Positions 43,740-52,850 of a stretch of 64,000 nucleotides of DNA are shown here, piece by piece (the stretch's first letter is position 1; the number at the start of each line of letters is the position of its first letter). The notes under the pieces are model-generated. The model was not told the origin of the DNA and made no database searches. It saw nothing but the letters and a program-made list of their open reading frames with translations. Origin of the DNA: Stenotrophomonas maltophilia R551-3 (GTDB lineage: Bacteria > Pseudomonadota > Gammaproteobacteria > Xanthomonadales > Xanthomonadaceae); assembly GCF_000020665.1 (NCBI RefSeq), contig NC_011071.1, forward strand, positions 2,222,501-2,286,500, read 5' to 3'. Position numbers and translations under genes: made by a program.

Positions 43740-46700
43740 GCCTCTCGTCATTCTCATTGGCGCGTCCCCGCCTGACCCTGCTGGCGATCGTTGCGATCGT
43801 CCTCACCGGCCTCATTCTGGCGCTGGACTTCCCGTCCACTGAAGAGCCCCCCATCACCATTCGCACGGCGACGGTACTCAGCTTCATGCCGGGCGCCGGC
43901 GTGGACCGGGTCGAGCAGCTGGTCGCTCGCCCGATCGAGGAGAGCATTCGTGGCATGCCGGAGGTCAAGCGCATCCGGACGACTGTTCGTCCAGGCTTTG
44001 CGTTCACCTACGTTGATCTCTATCCCACCGTGGAATCGGAAAAGATCCCCATCGTGTGGCAGCGTTTGCGCTCGCGCATGGGGGACATCCAGAGCCAGCT
44101 TCCCGAGGGAACGATTGGCCCGGTCGTGGACGACGAATTCGGTCGGGTTGCGGTGATGACCATGGGCCTGACCGGCGATGGCTATAACGCAGGCGAGCTT
44201 CGGGCAGCGGCACGCCGCCTGCGCGATGAGCTGTTCCGGCTGCCCGGGGTGGAGCGTGTCTCGCTGCACGGCGTGAGGGACGAGCAGGTCCAGATCATCC
44301 TGGACGTGCCTTCCCTGGCTGCGCGTGGGCTCAACCCCAATGTGATTGCCGACGCGGTTTCCAGGCGCAATGTCATTGCGCCGGCAGGTTACGTCGAGAT
44401 CGGAGGTTCGGAGATCGCGCTCAACGTGAGCGGTGACGCCGACAACCCCTCCCAGCTGAAGAGCACGCCAATTCCGCTGCCGAGGGGTGGCTCGGTGCCC
44501 CTGGGCGCCCTTGCGCGAGTGGAACGGGTGACCCAGGACCCGCCGATGACCGGTGCATTCGTCAATGGCACGCCGGCCGTGGTGATAGCGGTCTCCATGG
44601 CACCGGGACTCAACGTGGTGAGCTTCGCCGATCTGCTGCGAGGCGATGTTGAACGGCTTTCGGAAACGCTGCCGGCCGGCATGCAGCTTGTCCAGATCAC
44701 GGATCAGGCCGAGGTTGTTTCCACCCAGCTGCTGCGCGTTGCCAAGGTTTTCCTGGAAACCCTGGCCATCGTCATGGCGGTCGTCGTCCTGTTCCTTGGA
44801 ATGAGGACCGGCCTGATCGTCAGCGCCATCGTACCGACCACGGTGCTGGGAACAATGGCAATCATGAAGATCCTGAACATCGATCTGCACATGATCTCGG
44901 TGGGTGCAATCATCATTGCCCTGGGCTTGTTCGTTGACAACGCGATCGTGGTTGCCGAAGACATGGAGCGGCGGCTTTCGCTGGGTGAGACGCCGGACCA
45001 GGCTGCCGCTCACGCAGGCAGCACGATGTTCGTGCCGCTTCTGGTTTCTTCGCTGGCGATCATCCTCGCGTTCATGCCGCTGGCCATCTCCAGCACGGAA
45101 ACCGGTGAGTATCTGCGCAGTCTCGGCATCGTGATGGCCATCGCCCTGCTGTTGTCACTGGTCATCGGCGTTACCCTGATTCCGCTGCTGTGCAAGCACT
45201 TTGCCCATCACCATGCCGAACTCAGCCGCACCGCACGCGCGGTCGAGCGGCTGACGGGCTGGTACCGTGGCAAGGTCCGCTGGATCCTCGGGCACAAGGC
45301 CATCTACATCGGTGTAATGGTTGCGCTGCTGGCAACCTCCGGCTGGCTGTTCACCACCGTCCCCAACGAGCTGATGCCGCCGTCCGAGCGCCATCAGCTG
45401 CAGATGGCCATCGAGCTGTCGCCGGATTCCAGCCCGGCCAATACGATGGCTGTTGCTCAACAGATCAGCAAGGTACTGGCCGACGAGAAGCTCGTTCCGG
45501 AGATCTCCAGCCATGCCCTGTACATGGGCGATGGTGGCCCACGCTTCATTCTGGCACTGAATCCCCCTACTCCCGCAGGACACCGCGCGTATGCCGTACT
45601 GTCCCTTGCGAAGGGCGTCAAGCATGAAGCGGCCATTGAGCGGCTGCGTTCTGTGATGGCAACACACTTCCCGGATGTGCGGGTGGAGCCCAAGCGGTTC
45701 TCGATGGGATCTTCGGATGCCGGCGTTGCGACGTTCCGCATCTCCAGCAGCGACGGCGCACATCGGATTGCCGCCGAGAAGCTGCTGCGCACGCTGCAGG
45801 ACACGCCGGGGATGGTGGATGTATCCAGCGATGCCGAACGCCAGGTTGTCCAGCTTGATGTGGACGTCGATCAGCCCAAGGCCCAGGCCGCAGGCATCAG
45901 CAGCGCGGACATCGCGAAGAGCATGGACATGCTGCTGACCGGCGCAACGATCTCCCGTTATCGTGAGGGCGACACCGTTCTCCCGGTCATCCTCCGCGGA
46001 GAGGCGGCACTGCGCACGGATATCGTGCAGCTTGAGGCACTCCCGATCCAGAAGGCGGACGGCAGCGGAAGCGTGCCCCTGGGTCAGGTGGCCAAGCTTC
46101 GGTTGGCGCCGCAGCTGTCTTCAATCCAGCGAGTGAATCAGGCGCGGGCAGTCAGCGTGCTTGCAAAGAGTTCCGAGCTGACGGCCCAGGGGATCGCGGA
46201 CAAGGTCGAGCCACTTCTTTCCGAATTCCGCAAGCAGGGCGTGCGGGTTGAGCTCGGTGGCGAGATCGAAGAAAGCAAGAGTGCCAACGAGGGCATCGAG
46301 AAGCTGCTCCCGCTCTGCCTTGCTGCCATGTTCCTGTTGTTCGTATGGCAGTTCGAGAGCATCCGCAAGAGCTTGATCGTCCTGGCGAGCATTCCGTTCG
46401 TGGTCATCGGCGCGACCTTGGCACTCAAACTGAGTGGTACCAGCCTGACCTTCATCGGAACACTTGGGCTGCTCGCACTTGCCGGCATCATCGTCAACAA
46501 CGCGATTCTGCTCATCGATGCGATCGACGAAGGCCAGCGCGATGGCTTGCCTCCTCTCCAGGCCATTGAAGAGGCTGCGGCAAAGCGCTTGCGGCCCATC
46601 GTCATGACCAAGATGGTCTGCATTCTAGGCCTTGTCCCGCTGCTGCTGTTTGGCGGCTCCATGTGGACCAGCATGTCGATCGTGATGATCGGCGGCCTCG

Positions 46701-46783
46701 CCCTTGGAACGCTGATCACGCTGGGTCTCATTCCAGCGCTGTATGCCGCGCTCTACCGCATTCACCCGACCGAGGAGGCATGA
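43736..46783 (+). CDS. RND-family efflux permease
   Basis: 1015 aa proton-driven transporter with 12 helices and two large periplasmic loops. In helix 4 the sequence is GLFVDNAIVVAED, so the usual Asp-Asp pair of AcrB reads Asp-Asn. Helix 10/11 signatures NNAILLIDAIDEG and MTKMVCILGLVPLLLFGG are present. The size and sequence resemble the TriC-like drug/solvent exporters more than AcrB (about 1045 aa); the substrates are unknown. It forms a complete tripartite operon with the adaptor and the outer membrane factor. Confidence 0.93.
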   Translation: MSLSSFSLARPRLTLLAIVAIVLTGLILALDFPSTEEPPITIRTATVLSFMPGAGVDRVEQLVARPIEESIRGMPEVKRIRTTVRPGFAFTYVDLYPTVESEKIPIVWQRLRSRMGDIQSQLPEGTIGPVVDDEFGRVAVMTMGLTGDGYNAGELRAAARRLRDELFRLPGVERVSLHGVRDEQVQIILDVPSLAARGLNPNVIADAVSRRNVIAPAGYVEIGGSEIALNVSGDADNPSQLKSTPIPLPRGGSVPLGALARVERVTQDPPMTGAFVNGTPAVVIAVSMAPGLNVVSFADLLRGDVERLSETLPAGMQLVQITDQAEVVSTQLLRVAKVFLETLAIVMAVVVLFLGMRTGLIVSAIVPTTVLGTMAIMKILNIDLHMISVGAIIIALGLFVDNAIVVAEDMERRLSLGETPDQAAAHAGSTMFVPLLVSSLAIILAFMPLAISSTETGEYLRSLGIVMAIALLLSLVIGVTLIPLLCKHFAHHHAELSRTARAVERLTGWYRGKVRWILGHKAIYIGVMVALLATSGWLFTTVPNELMPPSERHQLQMAIELSPDSSPANTMAVAQQISKVLADEKLVPEISSHALYMGDGGPRFILALNPPTPAGHRAYAVLSLAKGVKHEAAIERLRSVMATHFPDVRVEPKRFSMGSSDAGVATFRISSSDGAHRIAAEKLLRTLQDTPGMVDVSSDAERQVVQLDVDVDQPKAQAAGISSADIAKSMDMLLTGATISRYREGDTVLPVILRGEAALRTDIVQLEALPIQKADGSGSVPLGQVAKLRLAPQLSSIQRVNQARAVSVLAKSSELTAQGIADKVEPLLSEFRKQGVRVELGGEIEESKSANEGIEKLLPLCLAAMFLLFVWQFESIRKSLIVLASIPFVVIGATLALKLSGTSLTFIGTLGLLALAGIIVNNAILLIDAIDEGQRDGLPPLQAIEEAAAKRLRPIVMTKMVCILGLVPLLLFGGSMWTSMSIVMIGGLALGTLITLGLIPALYAALYRIHPTEEA

Positions 46784-46785
46784 TG

Positions 46786-48315
46786 ATGTCTATTGGAAAT
46801 CGAGTTGCCTGCCTGTCGATTGCTATGCTTGTGGCTCTGTCTTCTGGCTGCGCCTCTGTGGCCCCCAGGACCGGGATCCCTGACGCCGCAGCCCGGCATC
46901 ATGTGGGCCAGGCACCCACGCCGGCGGCGCTGGATGCGGATGTCCTGCCCGGGACGCCCAACAGGCAATGGTGGAAGGACTTCTCCGACCCCAACCTGGA
47001 TGCGCTGGTCACCCTGGCCATGCGCGGGAATCATGACCTGAAGTCTGCCCTTGCCGCCGTGGTGGAAGCGCGCGCACTGGCAGGCGCGGCGCGCAAGGAC
47101 TATCTGCCGAGCGGTGCGCTGCAGGTCAAGGCCGAAGCCATGCAGTCCGCCCAGATCGAAGCGGATCCCTATCGCCAGGATCTTCCCCGGCCCCCTTCCC
47201 AGAGGCTGCTGTCCGCTGGACAGATGTTCTCCTGGGAACTGGACCTGTTTGGGCGCATAGGCACCGCCGCAGCCATGGCCGATCGCAAGGCCGATGCCGC
47301 GGCGGCTGACGCGAGGTCAGCGGCCGCAGTGCTCCAGGCCGAGGTTGCGAAGAACTACTTCCTGCTCAGGATGGACCAGATCAGCCTGTCCTCTCTTGAT
47401 CGGGAGGTTGGCCTCAGCGAGGCCCGCGTTGCGCGAGTGAAGGCCCGGTATGCGGCCGGGCTGGTCGATCGCAGGGAGGCACTTGCGGTCGAATCCGAAC
47501 ATGCCGAGCTGGTAGCGCAGGAGGCGGCAACCGTTACCCGGCTGCAGGCGGACAGGGCCGCATTGGCGGTTCTTGCGGGCCGCTCGCCGACCGCGCGGGA
47601 CGACACCTGGGAGGCGTTGCTGGCCCCGACTCCACTGCCGGCCCCGCCGGGTCTTGCATCGCTTGCGCAGCCGACCGACCTCCTGGCGCGGCGGCCTGAC
47701 GTCGCCAAGGCCGATGCACGACTGCGGGCAAGCCTTGGCAACGTCGTACTCGCCGAGCGCGCGCACCTTCCGCGCCTCACACTGAATGTCTTCGGCGGCA
47801 TCCTTGCACCGTTCGGTTCGCTGGGCGATTCCAGCGCAAAGCGCTTCTCGGCCGGCCCGGAGCTTCAGTGGGAGTGGCTGAGCTTTGGCCGGAAGAAGGC
47901 CAGGGAGGAAGCGGCGCGCGCCGGCAGCGATCAGAACTGGCATGCGTTCGAGCAGACCGTGCTGACTGCGCTGAAGGAGAGTGAGGACTCCCTGCATGCG
48001 TGGACGAGCTCCCAGGTCAGGATGCAGCAGGCGGTAAATGCCGAGGCACTCAGCAGCAGATCTTCGGCCTATGCCTCTTCCCGCGTGGACGCTGGAATCG
48101 AACCGAAGGATGCCGGCCTGCAGCAGCAGGCGCTGCACGAGAAGGCGCGCAGAGAGCTTGCGGCGGCACAGGCCGGGCTGCTGATGGCCCACGTGCAGGT
48201 GCAGCTGGCACTGGGGGCATGGCAGCCCGAGAAGGGGGACCCGGAGATTGAAATCGGCAGGCCCAACGCTTCCCGGAAGAGCGCCGAAAGCGAAGCATCC
48301 GCGGCGCATCACTGA
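46786..48315 (+). CDS. Outer membrane factor lipoprotein (NodT/OprM family)
   Basis: 509 aa from the ATG at 46786, the best placed of three consecutive ATGs after GAGGAGG at 46772-46778. Lipobox LSSGC (cysteine at 22). TolC-like trimeric channel with two repeated coiled-coil halves, for example RQWWKDFSDPNLDALVTLAM and LRASLGNVVLAERAHLPRLT. It completes the pump in the outer membrane. The start sits just at the permease stop, giving translational coupling. Confidence 0.92.
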   Translation: MSIGNRVACLSIAMLVALSSGCASVAPRTGIPDAAARHHVGQAPTPAALDADVLPGTPNRQWWKDFSDPNLDALVTLAMRGNHDLKSALAAVVEARALAGAARKDYLPSGALQVKAEAMQSAQIEADPYRQDLPRPPSQRLLSAGQMFSWELDLFGRIGTAAAMADRKADAAAADARSAAAVLQAEVAKNYFLLRMDQISLSSLDREVGLSEARVARVKARYAAGLVDRREALAVESEHAELVAQEAATVTRLQADRAALAVLAGRSPTARDDTWEALLAPTPLPAPPGLASLAQPTDLLARRPDVAKADARLRASLGNVVLAERAHLPRLTLNVFGGILAPFGSLGDSSAKRFSAGPELQWEWLSFGRKKAREEAARAGSDQNWHAFEQTVLTALKESEDSLHAWTSSQVRMQQAVNAEALSSRSSAYASSRVDAGIEPKDAGLQQQALHEKARRELAAAQAGLLMAHVQVQLALGAWQPEKGDPEIEIGRPNASRKSAESEASAAHH

Positions 48316-48332
48316 CTGCCTCGAACGGCAAC

Positions 48333-48357
48333 CCGCCAGGCCGTACCGACCTGGCGG
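48333..48357. terminator. Hairpin after the efflux operon
   Basis: CCGCCAGG (48333-48340) and CCTGGCGG (48350-48357) form a perfect 8-bp stem with a 9-nt loop, 18 bp after the outer membrane factor stop and 20 bp before the TetR gene. It may partly separate pump and regulator expression, or be an operator. Confidence 0.5.
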
Positions 48358-48376
48358 ATCGTTCGTCGCCCGCTAC

Positions 48377-48967
48377 ATGAGGAAAACTCTCTTGAACGCT
48401 ACCCACAGTTCGTCCGTACGTGTGCCCGGCATACTCATCCGCGAAACGGCAGCGCTTATCGTCCGCAATGGTCGGTCGTCGGTGACCGTCAGTGAGATTC
48501 TTGAATGCTCGGGCGTCAGCCGTGGCGCGATGTTCCATCATTTCTACTGCAAGCAGGATCTCATCGACGCCACTTTCTCGTGCTGGCTGCAGAACTTCAA
48601 TCATGACGTGGAACGGAGAATGCGTGCCAACGGGCTCCGCCCCGGCGCATTCACCCACGCCTACGTGGAATCGGTGGTCGAGGGCTGCAGGCGGCACGAC
48701 GTTGCAATGCTCTCGGCCCTGATCATTCGCCTGGACCTGACCCAGGTATCCGCGTCGCAGTGGATCGAGTGGATGAAGAAGAAGCTCGCCACCGATCTGT
48801 CCGAGGCGGACGATCCCGCGCTGAAGTCTGCGCGTCTCGCCGCCGATGGTCTGTGGCTTGGCTCACTGTCCTGCCCTGCCCCCACCAATGAACCGAAGAT
48901 CGACATTCAAGCGCCGCAAATCCCGGTGCAGCGCTGTGGCCATGGCCCGTCCCATCGCTTTGTCTAA
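48377..48967 (+). CDS. TetR-family regulator 1 of the pump locus
   Basis: 196 aa from the ATG at 48377. No binding site precedes that ATG, while GAGGA at 48379-48383 is well placed for a TTG at 48392, which may be the real start. HTH with VRNGRSSVTVSEILECSGVS, then RGAMFHHFYCKQDLI. The remainder is a short ligand domain. Likely represses the upstream pump operon (inference from position). Confidence 0.8.
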   Translation: MRKTLLNATHSSSVRVPGILIRETAALIVRNGRSSVTVSEILECSGVSRGAMFHHFYCKQDLIDATFSCWLQNFNHDVERRMRANGLRPGAFTHAYVESVVEGCRRHDVAMLSALIIRLDLTQVSASQWIEWMKKKLATDLSEADDPALKSARLAADGLWLGSLSCPAPTNEPKIDIQAPQIPVQRCGHGPSHRFV

Positions 48968-49023
48968 GGACGATCAGGACGCGCGGCCGCGCGCTCATCG
49001 AACAGCAAGGATGCAACCGTGCC

Positions 49024-49680
49024 ATGGCTAGAAGAACCAGGGAGGATGCACACGCCACGCGTGAGAGGATCCTCGATGCCGCACTGGTGTGCCTGCTGCG
49101 CCATGGGCCCGCGGGCGCCACGCTGGAGCTGATCGCCACCGAGTGCGGCCATTCGCGCGGCGCGATCTACTGGCACTTCGGGTCCCGTCAGAACCTGCTG
49201 GGTGAACTTTCCGCGCGAGGGCGGCCAGATGCACCCGAAGGACTGCGGGAGGCCGCCATCCGGCAGTGTAATGACCCGTTCAAGCTTCTGTTTGCGGACC
49301 TGGTCAGAGTCTTTGATCACACGCGTCGTACCCCACGCGTTCGCCGGACAGTTGAGCTTCTGCTGCGCTCTGGCGCATCACGTGAGCTCGGCGGCCTAGG
49401 CGACGTGCTTGCAGCGTGCGCGATGCCGGAGGTCCGCATGCTGGAGCTTATATACCAGCGTGCAGGAGCACTGGGCCAGCTCCGTGAGGGCGTTGATACA
49501 GCCACTGCGGCGCGCAGCCTTCATGCGATCGCGGTCGGTGTTCTGCTGGGATCAATCCTGGAGCCCGGCATCCTCGACCTGGAGATGGGCGCGGCACGCA
49601 CCGTGGAAGACCTGCTCAGGCTGCACATGGCTGTTCCCTTCGCGACTGCCGGAACGTGGTTCACCCCATGTGCGGGCTGA
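49024..49680 (+). CDS. TetR-family regulator 2 (AcrR/TtgR-like)
   Basis: 218 aa. HTH with DAALVCLLRHGPAGATLELI, then CGHSRGAIYWHFGSRQNLL, followed by a C-terminal domain of the AcrR/TtgR type (FADLVRVFDHTRRTPRVRRT). These regulators usually control RND pumps. Two TetR genes of different sequence in tandem after one pump, plus the AraC gene upstream, give this operon three candidate regulators. Confidence 0.87.
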   Translation: MARRTREDAHATRERILDAALVCLLRHGPAGATLELIATECGHSRGAIYWHFGSRQNLLGELSARGRPDAPEGLREAAIRQCNDPFKLLFADLVRVFDHTRRTPRVRRTVELLLRSGASRELGGLGDVLAACAMPEVRMLELIYQRAGALGQLREGVDTATAARSLHAIAVGVLLGSILEPGILDLEMGAARTVEDLLRLHMAVPFATAGTWFTPCAG

Positions 49681-49689
49681 GCCGGTTCC

Positions 49690-51000
49690 TCATCGATCCA
49701 CTTCGCCGAACACAATGTCATAGGTGCCAATCATGGCGACGACATCCGCCAGCATGTGGCCCCTGACGATTTCATCCAGTGAGGAGAGATGGGCGAAGCC
49801 GGGGGCACGCAGGTGCACCCGGAATGGCTTGTTGGCGCCATCGGAGATCAGGTAGCAACCGAACTCGCCCTTGGGCGCCTCGACCGCTGCGTAGGTTTCA
49901 CCTGCCGGCACCTGGTAGCCCTCACTGAAGAGCTTGAAGTGATGGATCAGCGCTTCCATGTCGGACTTCATCTCCTGCCGGGACGGCGGCGCCACCTTGA
50001 AGTTGTGGAGCATCACCGGGCCGGGGTTGGCGCGAAGCCAGTCGACACATTGCCTGATGATGCGGTTGGACTGTCGCATCTCCGCGACCCGGCACAGGTA
50101 GCGGTCATAGCAGTCACCGGCGGTGCCGACCGGAATGTCGAAGTCGACAGCATCGTACTTCGCGTAGGGGCGCTTCTTCCTCAGATCCCATGCCACGCCC
50201 GAGCCTCTCAGCATCACCCCGGTCATGCCCCACTCCATGGCCTGCTGCGGGCTCACAACGCCAATGCCCACCGTGCGTTGCTTCCAGATTCTGTTGTCGG
50301 TGAGCAGGGTTTCGTACTCGTCAATCCGGTTCGGGAACTCGCGGGTAAAATTCTCGATGAAATCGAGCAGCGACCCCTCCCTCGCGGCATTCAACCGCCG
50401 CAGCTGCTTCCCCGTCTTCCAGCGCGACTCCTTGTACTTCGGCATCTGCTCAGGCAGCTCACGGTACACGCCGCCTGGGCGATAGTAGGTGGCATGCATT
50501 CGAGCACCGGATACCGCCTCGTAGCAGTCCATCAGCTCTTCGCGTTCCCGGAACGCATAGAGCATCACGGCCATGGCGCCCAGGTCCAGCGCGCCTGTTC
50601 CGATGTTCATGAGGTGATTGAGGATCCGGGTGATCTCATCGAACATCGTGCGGATGTACTGTGCCCGGATCGGCGCTTCGATTCCCAGAAGGGTTTCGAT
50701 CGCGCGTACGTAGGCATGTTCATTGCACATCATGGATACGTAGTCCAGCCGATCCATGTAGCCGATGGACTGGTTGAAGGGCTTGGACTCCGCCAGCTTC
50801 TCAGTGCCCCGGTGCAGCAGGCCCACATGCGGATCCGCGCGCACGACTGTCTCGCCATCCATCTCAAGCACAAGGCGCAGGACCCCGTGGGCCGCGGGAT
50901 GCTGGGGGCCGAGGTTCATCACGTAGTTCCGGATCTCGGTATCCCGGCGACCATCGCGCATGGGGGCGGGACCGCCCGCCATCGTCCTTTCAGTGTTCAT
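49690..51000 (-). CDS. nuoD: Solitary NADH-quinone oxidoreductase subunit D paralogue
   Basis: 436 aa from the ATG at 51000, with GGAAG upstream. Full-length 49-kDa complex I subunit: [20 protein letters not shown] near the start, [26 protein letters not shown], and the C-terminal [20 protein letters not shown] ending in VFGEVDR. In complex I this subunit lines the quinone pocket. No other nuo gene is in the window: the neighbours are a TetR gene (convergent, 9 bp away) and a Rap1a-like gene. The usual 14-gene nuo operon must lie elsewhere, making this a duplicate with unknown role. Confidence 0.9.
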   Translation of the reverse strand: MNTERTMAGGPAPMRDGRRDTEIRNYVMNLGPQHPAAHGVLRLVLEMDGETVVRADPHVGLLHRGTEKLAESKPFNQSIGYMDRLDYVSMMCNEHAYVRAIETLLGIEAPIRAQYIRTMFDEITRILNHLMNIGTGALDLGAMAVMLYAFREREELMDCYEAVSGARMHATYYRPGGVYRELPEQMPKYKESRWKTGKQLRRLNAAREGSLLDFIENFTREFPNRIDEYETLLTDNRIWKQRTVGIGVVSPQQAMEWGMTGVMLRGSGVAWDLRKKRPYAKYDAVDFDIPVGTAGDCYDRYLCRVAEMRQSNRIIRQCVDWLRANPGPVMLHNFKVAPPSRQEMKSDMEALIHHFKLFSEGYQVPAGETYAAVEAPKGEFGCYLISDGANKPFRVHLRAPGFAHLSSLDEIVRGHMLADVVAMIGTYDIVFGEVDR

Positions 51001-51238
51001 CCAATAGCTTCCGTAGACCGAACGCATTCAGCGGAAGTGCTTAATGCTCCAAGCGTCGATGCTACTTCGACGTGGAAGGCAGGCTATGGACTACCTGGTC
51101 TGGAACGTGGGGCGCTGGGATTGTTCCCGAGCCGAAGCAGTCTGCGGTCAACGCGCGGATTTTCTCGACGGCGGCACGTGCTGCCAACCCCGGTTGCGGC
51201 GGGGACCAAGCGTGGCAGATCACTTCAATGAGGTTGGG
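51001..51238. other. Intergenic stretch upstream of nuoD
   Basis: 238 bp between the nuoD start and the Rap1a-like stop, with no gene on either strand. The open frame seen on the plus strand is antisense to the Rap1a-like gene and has poor codon use. Confidence 0.45.
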
Positions 51239-51646
51239 TCAGTTTCTCCTGGACTGTCCAATGCCACCGCGCGATGCCCGGCGCTCGCAAGGAAATGCTG
51301 TTCGCAGGCCTTCCACAACCAGCGAAGAAGCATTCTGTTGCAAGCGGTCCTGGGGCAGTTGCTGGAGATGGGAGGCGACACGATCGACCAGTTCATGTGG
51401 AAGGATCTGGCCTTGGCCACACCACTGGCCACGACTGGCATCGGCAGCACCCTGGATGTAGGCACTGGCACGGGCGCTGGACAGATTCCGGCACTGTTCG
51501 CCGGCACAGAATCCGTCAGCCCCTTTTCCCTGCAGTAGCGTGATCAGCTCTGCGCCGCTTACAAGCCAGGTGCGCTTCGGTGGTGATGTCTCCGCAAGCA
51601 AGGATCCGGCCAGGAAGCAGGCTCCAAGCGTAAGCAGCCGGCTCAT
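51239..51646 (-). CDS. Rap1a/Tai-family immunity-like protein
   Basis: 135 aa from the ATG at 51646. Signal peptide in the first 19 residues (SRLLTLGACFLAGSLLAE). The mature part has the Rap1a pattern: WLVSGAELITLLQG near its start, cysteines in FCAGEQC, the central ARASAYIQGAADASRGQWC, a QILPHELVDRVASHL helix and the final TAFPC. Such proteins protect from periplasmic peptidoglycan-cleaving type VI effectors. No effector gene is adjacent, so it is either an orphan immunity gene or a housekeeping relative. The residues after FPC look like an unfolded tail. Confidence 0.7.
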   Translation of the reverse strand: MSRLLTLGACFLAGSLLAETSPPKRTWLVSGAELITLLQGKGADGFCAGEQCRNLSSARASAYIQGAADASRGQWCGQGQILPHELVDRVASHLQQLPQDRLQQNASSLVVEGLRTAFPCERRASRGGIGQSRRN

Positions 51647-51678
51647 GCGACGACCCGCCTGTCGGCCTTGATGTCCTC

Positions 51679-52692
51679 TCATGCCTTGGACCTTGGTTGT
51701 CGTCCTTCTGGATTCCATGCAGTTGATCCCCTCACCACGCATCGACCCGTCATCACCAACCGGCGCACCGGCAACTCCGGCGTGCGCAGTCGTTCCAGCA
51801 ACAGCGACATCGCTGCGCGCCCCATCTCTTCGACCGGCTGTTCGATCACGGTGATGCCCGGTTCGACCAGCTCGGTCCAGCGTTCGTTGTCGAAACCCGC
51901 CAGCGCCAGCGCATCCGGAATCTCCAGCCCCGCGCTGCGGGCGGCCTTCAATGCCCCCATGAGCAGCAGGCTGTTGCTGGCGACCAGCGCCTCCGGCCGC
52001 GATGGGCCAGCCAGCCACTGTTCGACTGTTGCAATGGCCGCTTCAGCCGTGGGTTCAACCTCGCGATAATCCGGCTCCAGCCCGTGCGTGCGCATTGCAG
52101 CCAGGTAGCCGTCACGACGTTCGGCCGCCGTGGTGCTGGTGCTGCCAAACAGGCCGCCGATGCGGCGACAGCCACGCGCGATCAGATGCTCGACCAGCCC
52201 CGCCATCGCGGCCGGATTGTCGAGCACCACGCTGTCGATCGACCCGCCGGGTGCGGCGCGGTCCACCAGTACCGTCGGATAGCCCAGTGCGAGCCGCTCC
52301 AGGCGCCCCACCGTGGTGCGGGTGGGCGCAAAGATCAGTCCACTGATGCGTTCCTCGTGCATCAACTGCAGATACAGCGCCTCACGCTCGGGGTCCTCGT
52401 CGGTGTTGCAGAGGGTGACGCGCAGGCCTTCACGATAGGCAACCTCCTCCACCGCGCGAATCAGTGCAGTGAAGAACGGGTTGCGGATGTCCGCCACGAT
52501 CAGCCCGATGATGCCGGTGTGCCGGGCCCGCAGGCGTCGTGCCTGCAGGTTGGGGTGATAGCCGGTCTGGCGGATCGCCGCCTCCACCCGGCCACGCACG
52601 GCCTCGCTGACCGGGCCGCCGCCGAGCACGCGCGAGACCGTGGACTTGGAGACCCCCGCCACGCGCGCGACGTCGTTGATGCTGATGCTCAT
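51679..52692 (-). CDS. fruR: LacI-family fructose operon repressor
   Basis: 337 aa. N-terminal LacI HTH (INDVARVAGVSKSTVSRVLG) and a periplasmic-binding-protein-like effector domain (TGIIGLIVADIRNPFFTALI). Divergent from fruB with operator dyads in between (52694-52705, 52802-52815). By family knowledge it represses the fructose regulon and is relieved by fructose 1-phosphate. The gene symbol rests on this position. Confidence 0.9.
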   Translation of the reverse strand: MSISINDVARVAGVSKSTVSRVLGGGPVSEAVRGRVEAAIRQTGYHPNLQARRLRARHTGIIGLIVADIRNPFFTALIRAVEEVAYREGLRVTLCNTDEDPEREALYLQLMHEERISGLIFAPTRTTVGRLERLALGYPTVLVDRAAPGGSIDSVVLDNPAAMAGLVEHLIARGCRRIGGLFGSTSTTAAERRDGYLAAMRTHGLEPDYREVEPTAEAAIATVEQWLAGPSRPEALVASNSLLLMGALKAARSAGLEIPDALALAGFDNERWTELVEPGITVIEQPVEEMGRAAMSLLLERLRTPELPVRRLVMTGRCVVRGSTAWNPEGRQPRSKA

Positions 52693-52693
52693 T

Positions 52694-52705
52694 GGAACCG
52701 TTCCC
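52694..52705. promoter_or_regulatory. Candidate FruR operator at the fruR start
   Basis: GGAACCGTTCCC: inverted GGAAC/GTTCC around one base, directly in front of the fruR ATG. It resembles the site at 52802-52815 and would allow autoregulation. Confidence 0.55.
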
Positions 52706-52801
52706 GGAAACTGCCGCTGTTCGAGGCCGGATGGCCGTTCAGGGCAATGCTAACGCCAAAGGACTATTGGTTTTTTGTGCAGTGCACATTGAAATAGGAA
52801 C

Positions 52802-52815
52802 TGGGAACGTTCCCA
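52802..52815. promoter_or_regulatory. Candidate FruR operator at the fruB promoter
   Basis: TGGGAACGTTCCCA, a perfect 14-bp palindrome in the leader of fruB, 35 bp before the proposed TTG start. LacI-family sites are commonly of this form. Confidence 0.65.
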
Positions 52816-52828
52816 ATACGCCACAGCA

Positions 52829-52836
52829 CCCCCCCC
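52829..52836 (+). repeat. Poly-C tract (8 C) before fruB
   Basis: Eight C residues lie between the operator and the fruB start. The run is shorter than that in the nemA leader and I attach little weight to it. Confidence 0.4.
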
Positions 52837-52850
52837 TCCCGGAGCCCGCC

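Noticed and set aside
43754..45013. 419-codon open frame on the minus strand opposite the RND permease
   Set aside because: Histidine/arginine-rich shadow composition and no start signal.
51044..51538. 164-codon open frame on the plus strand
   Set aside because: Antisense to the Rap1a-like gene, which has a signal peptide and family pattern; the plus frame has neither.
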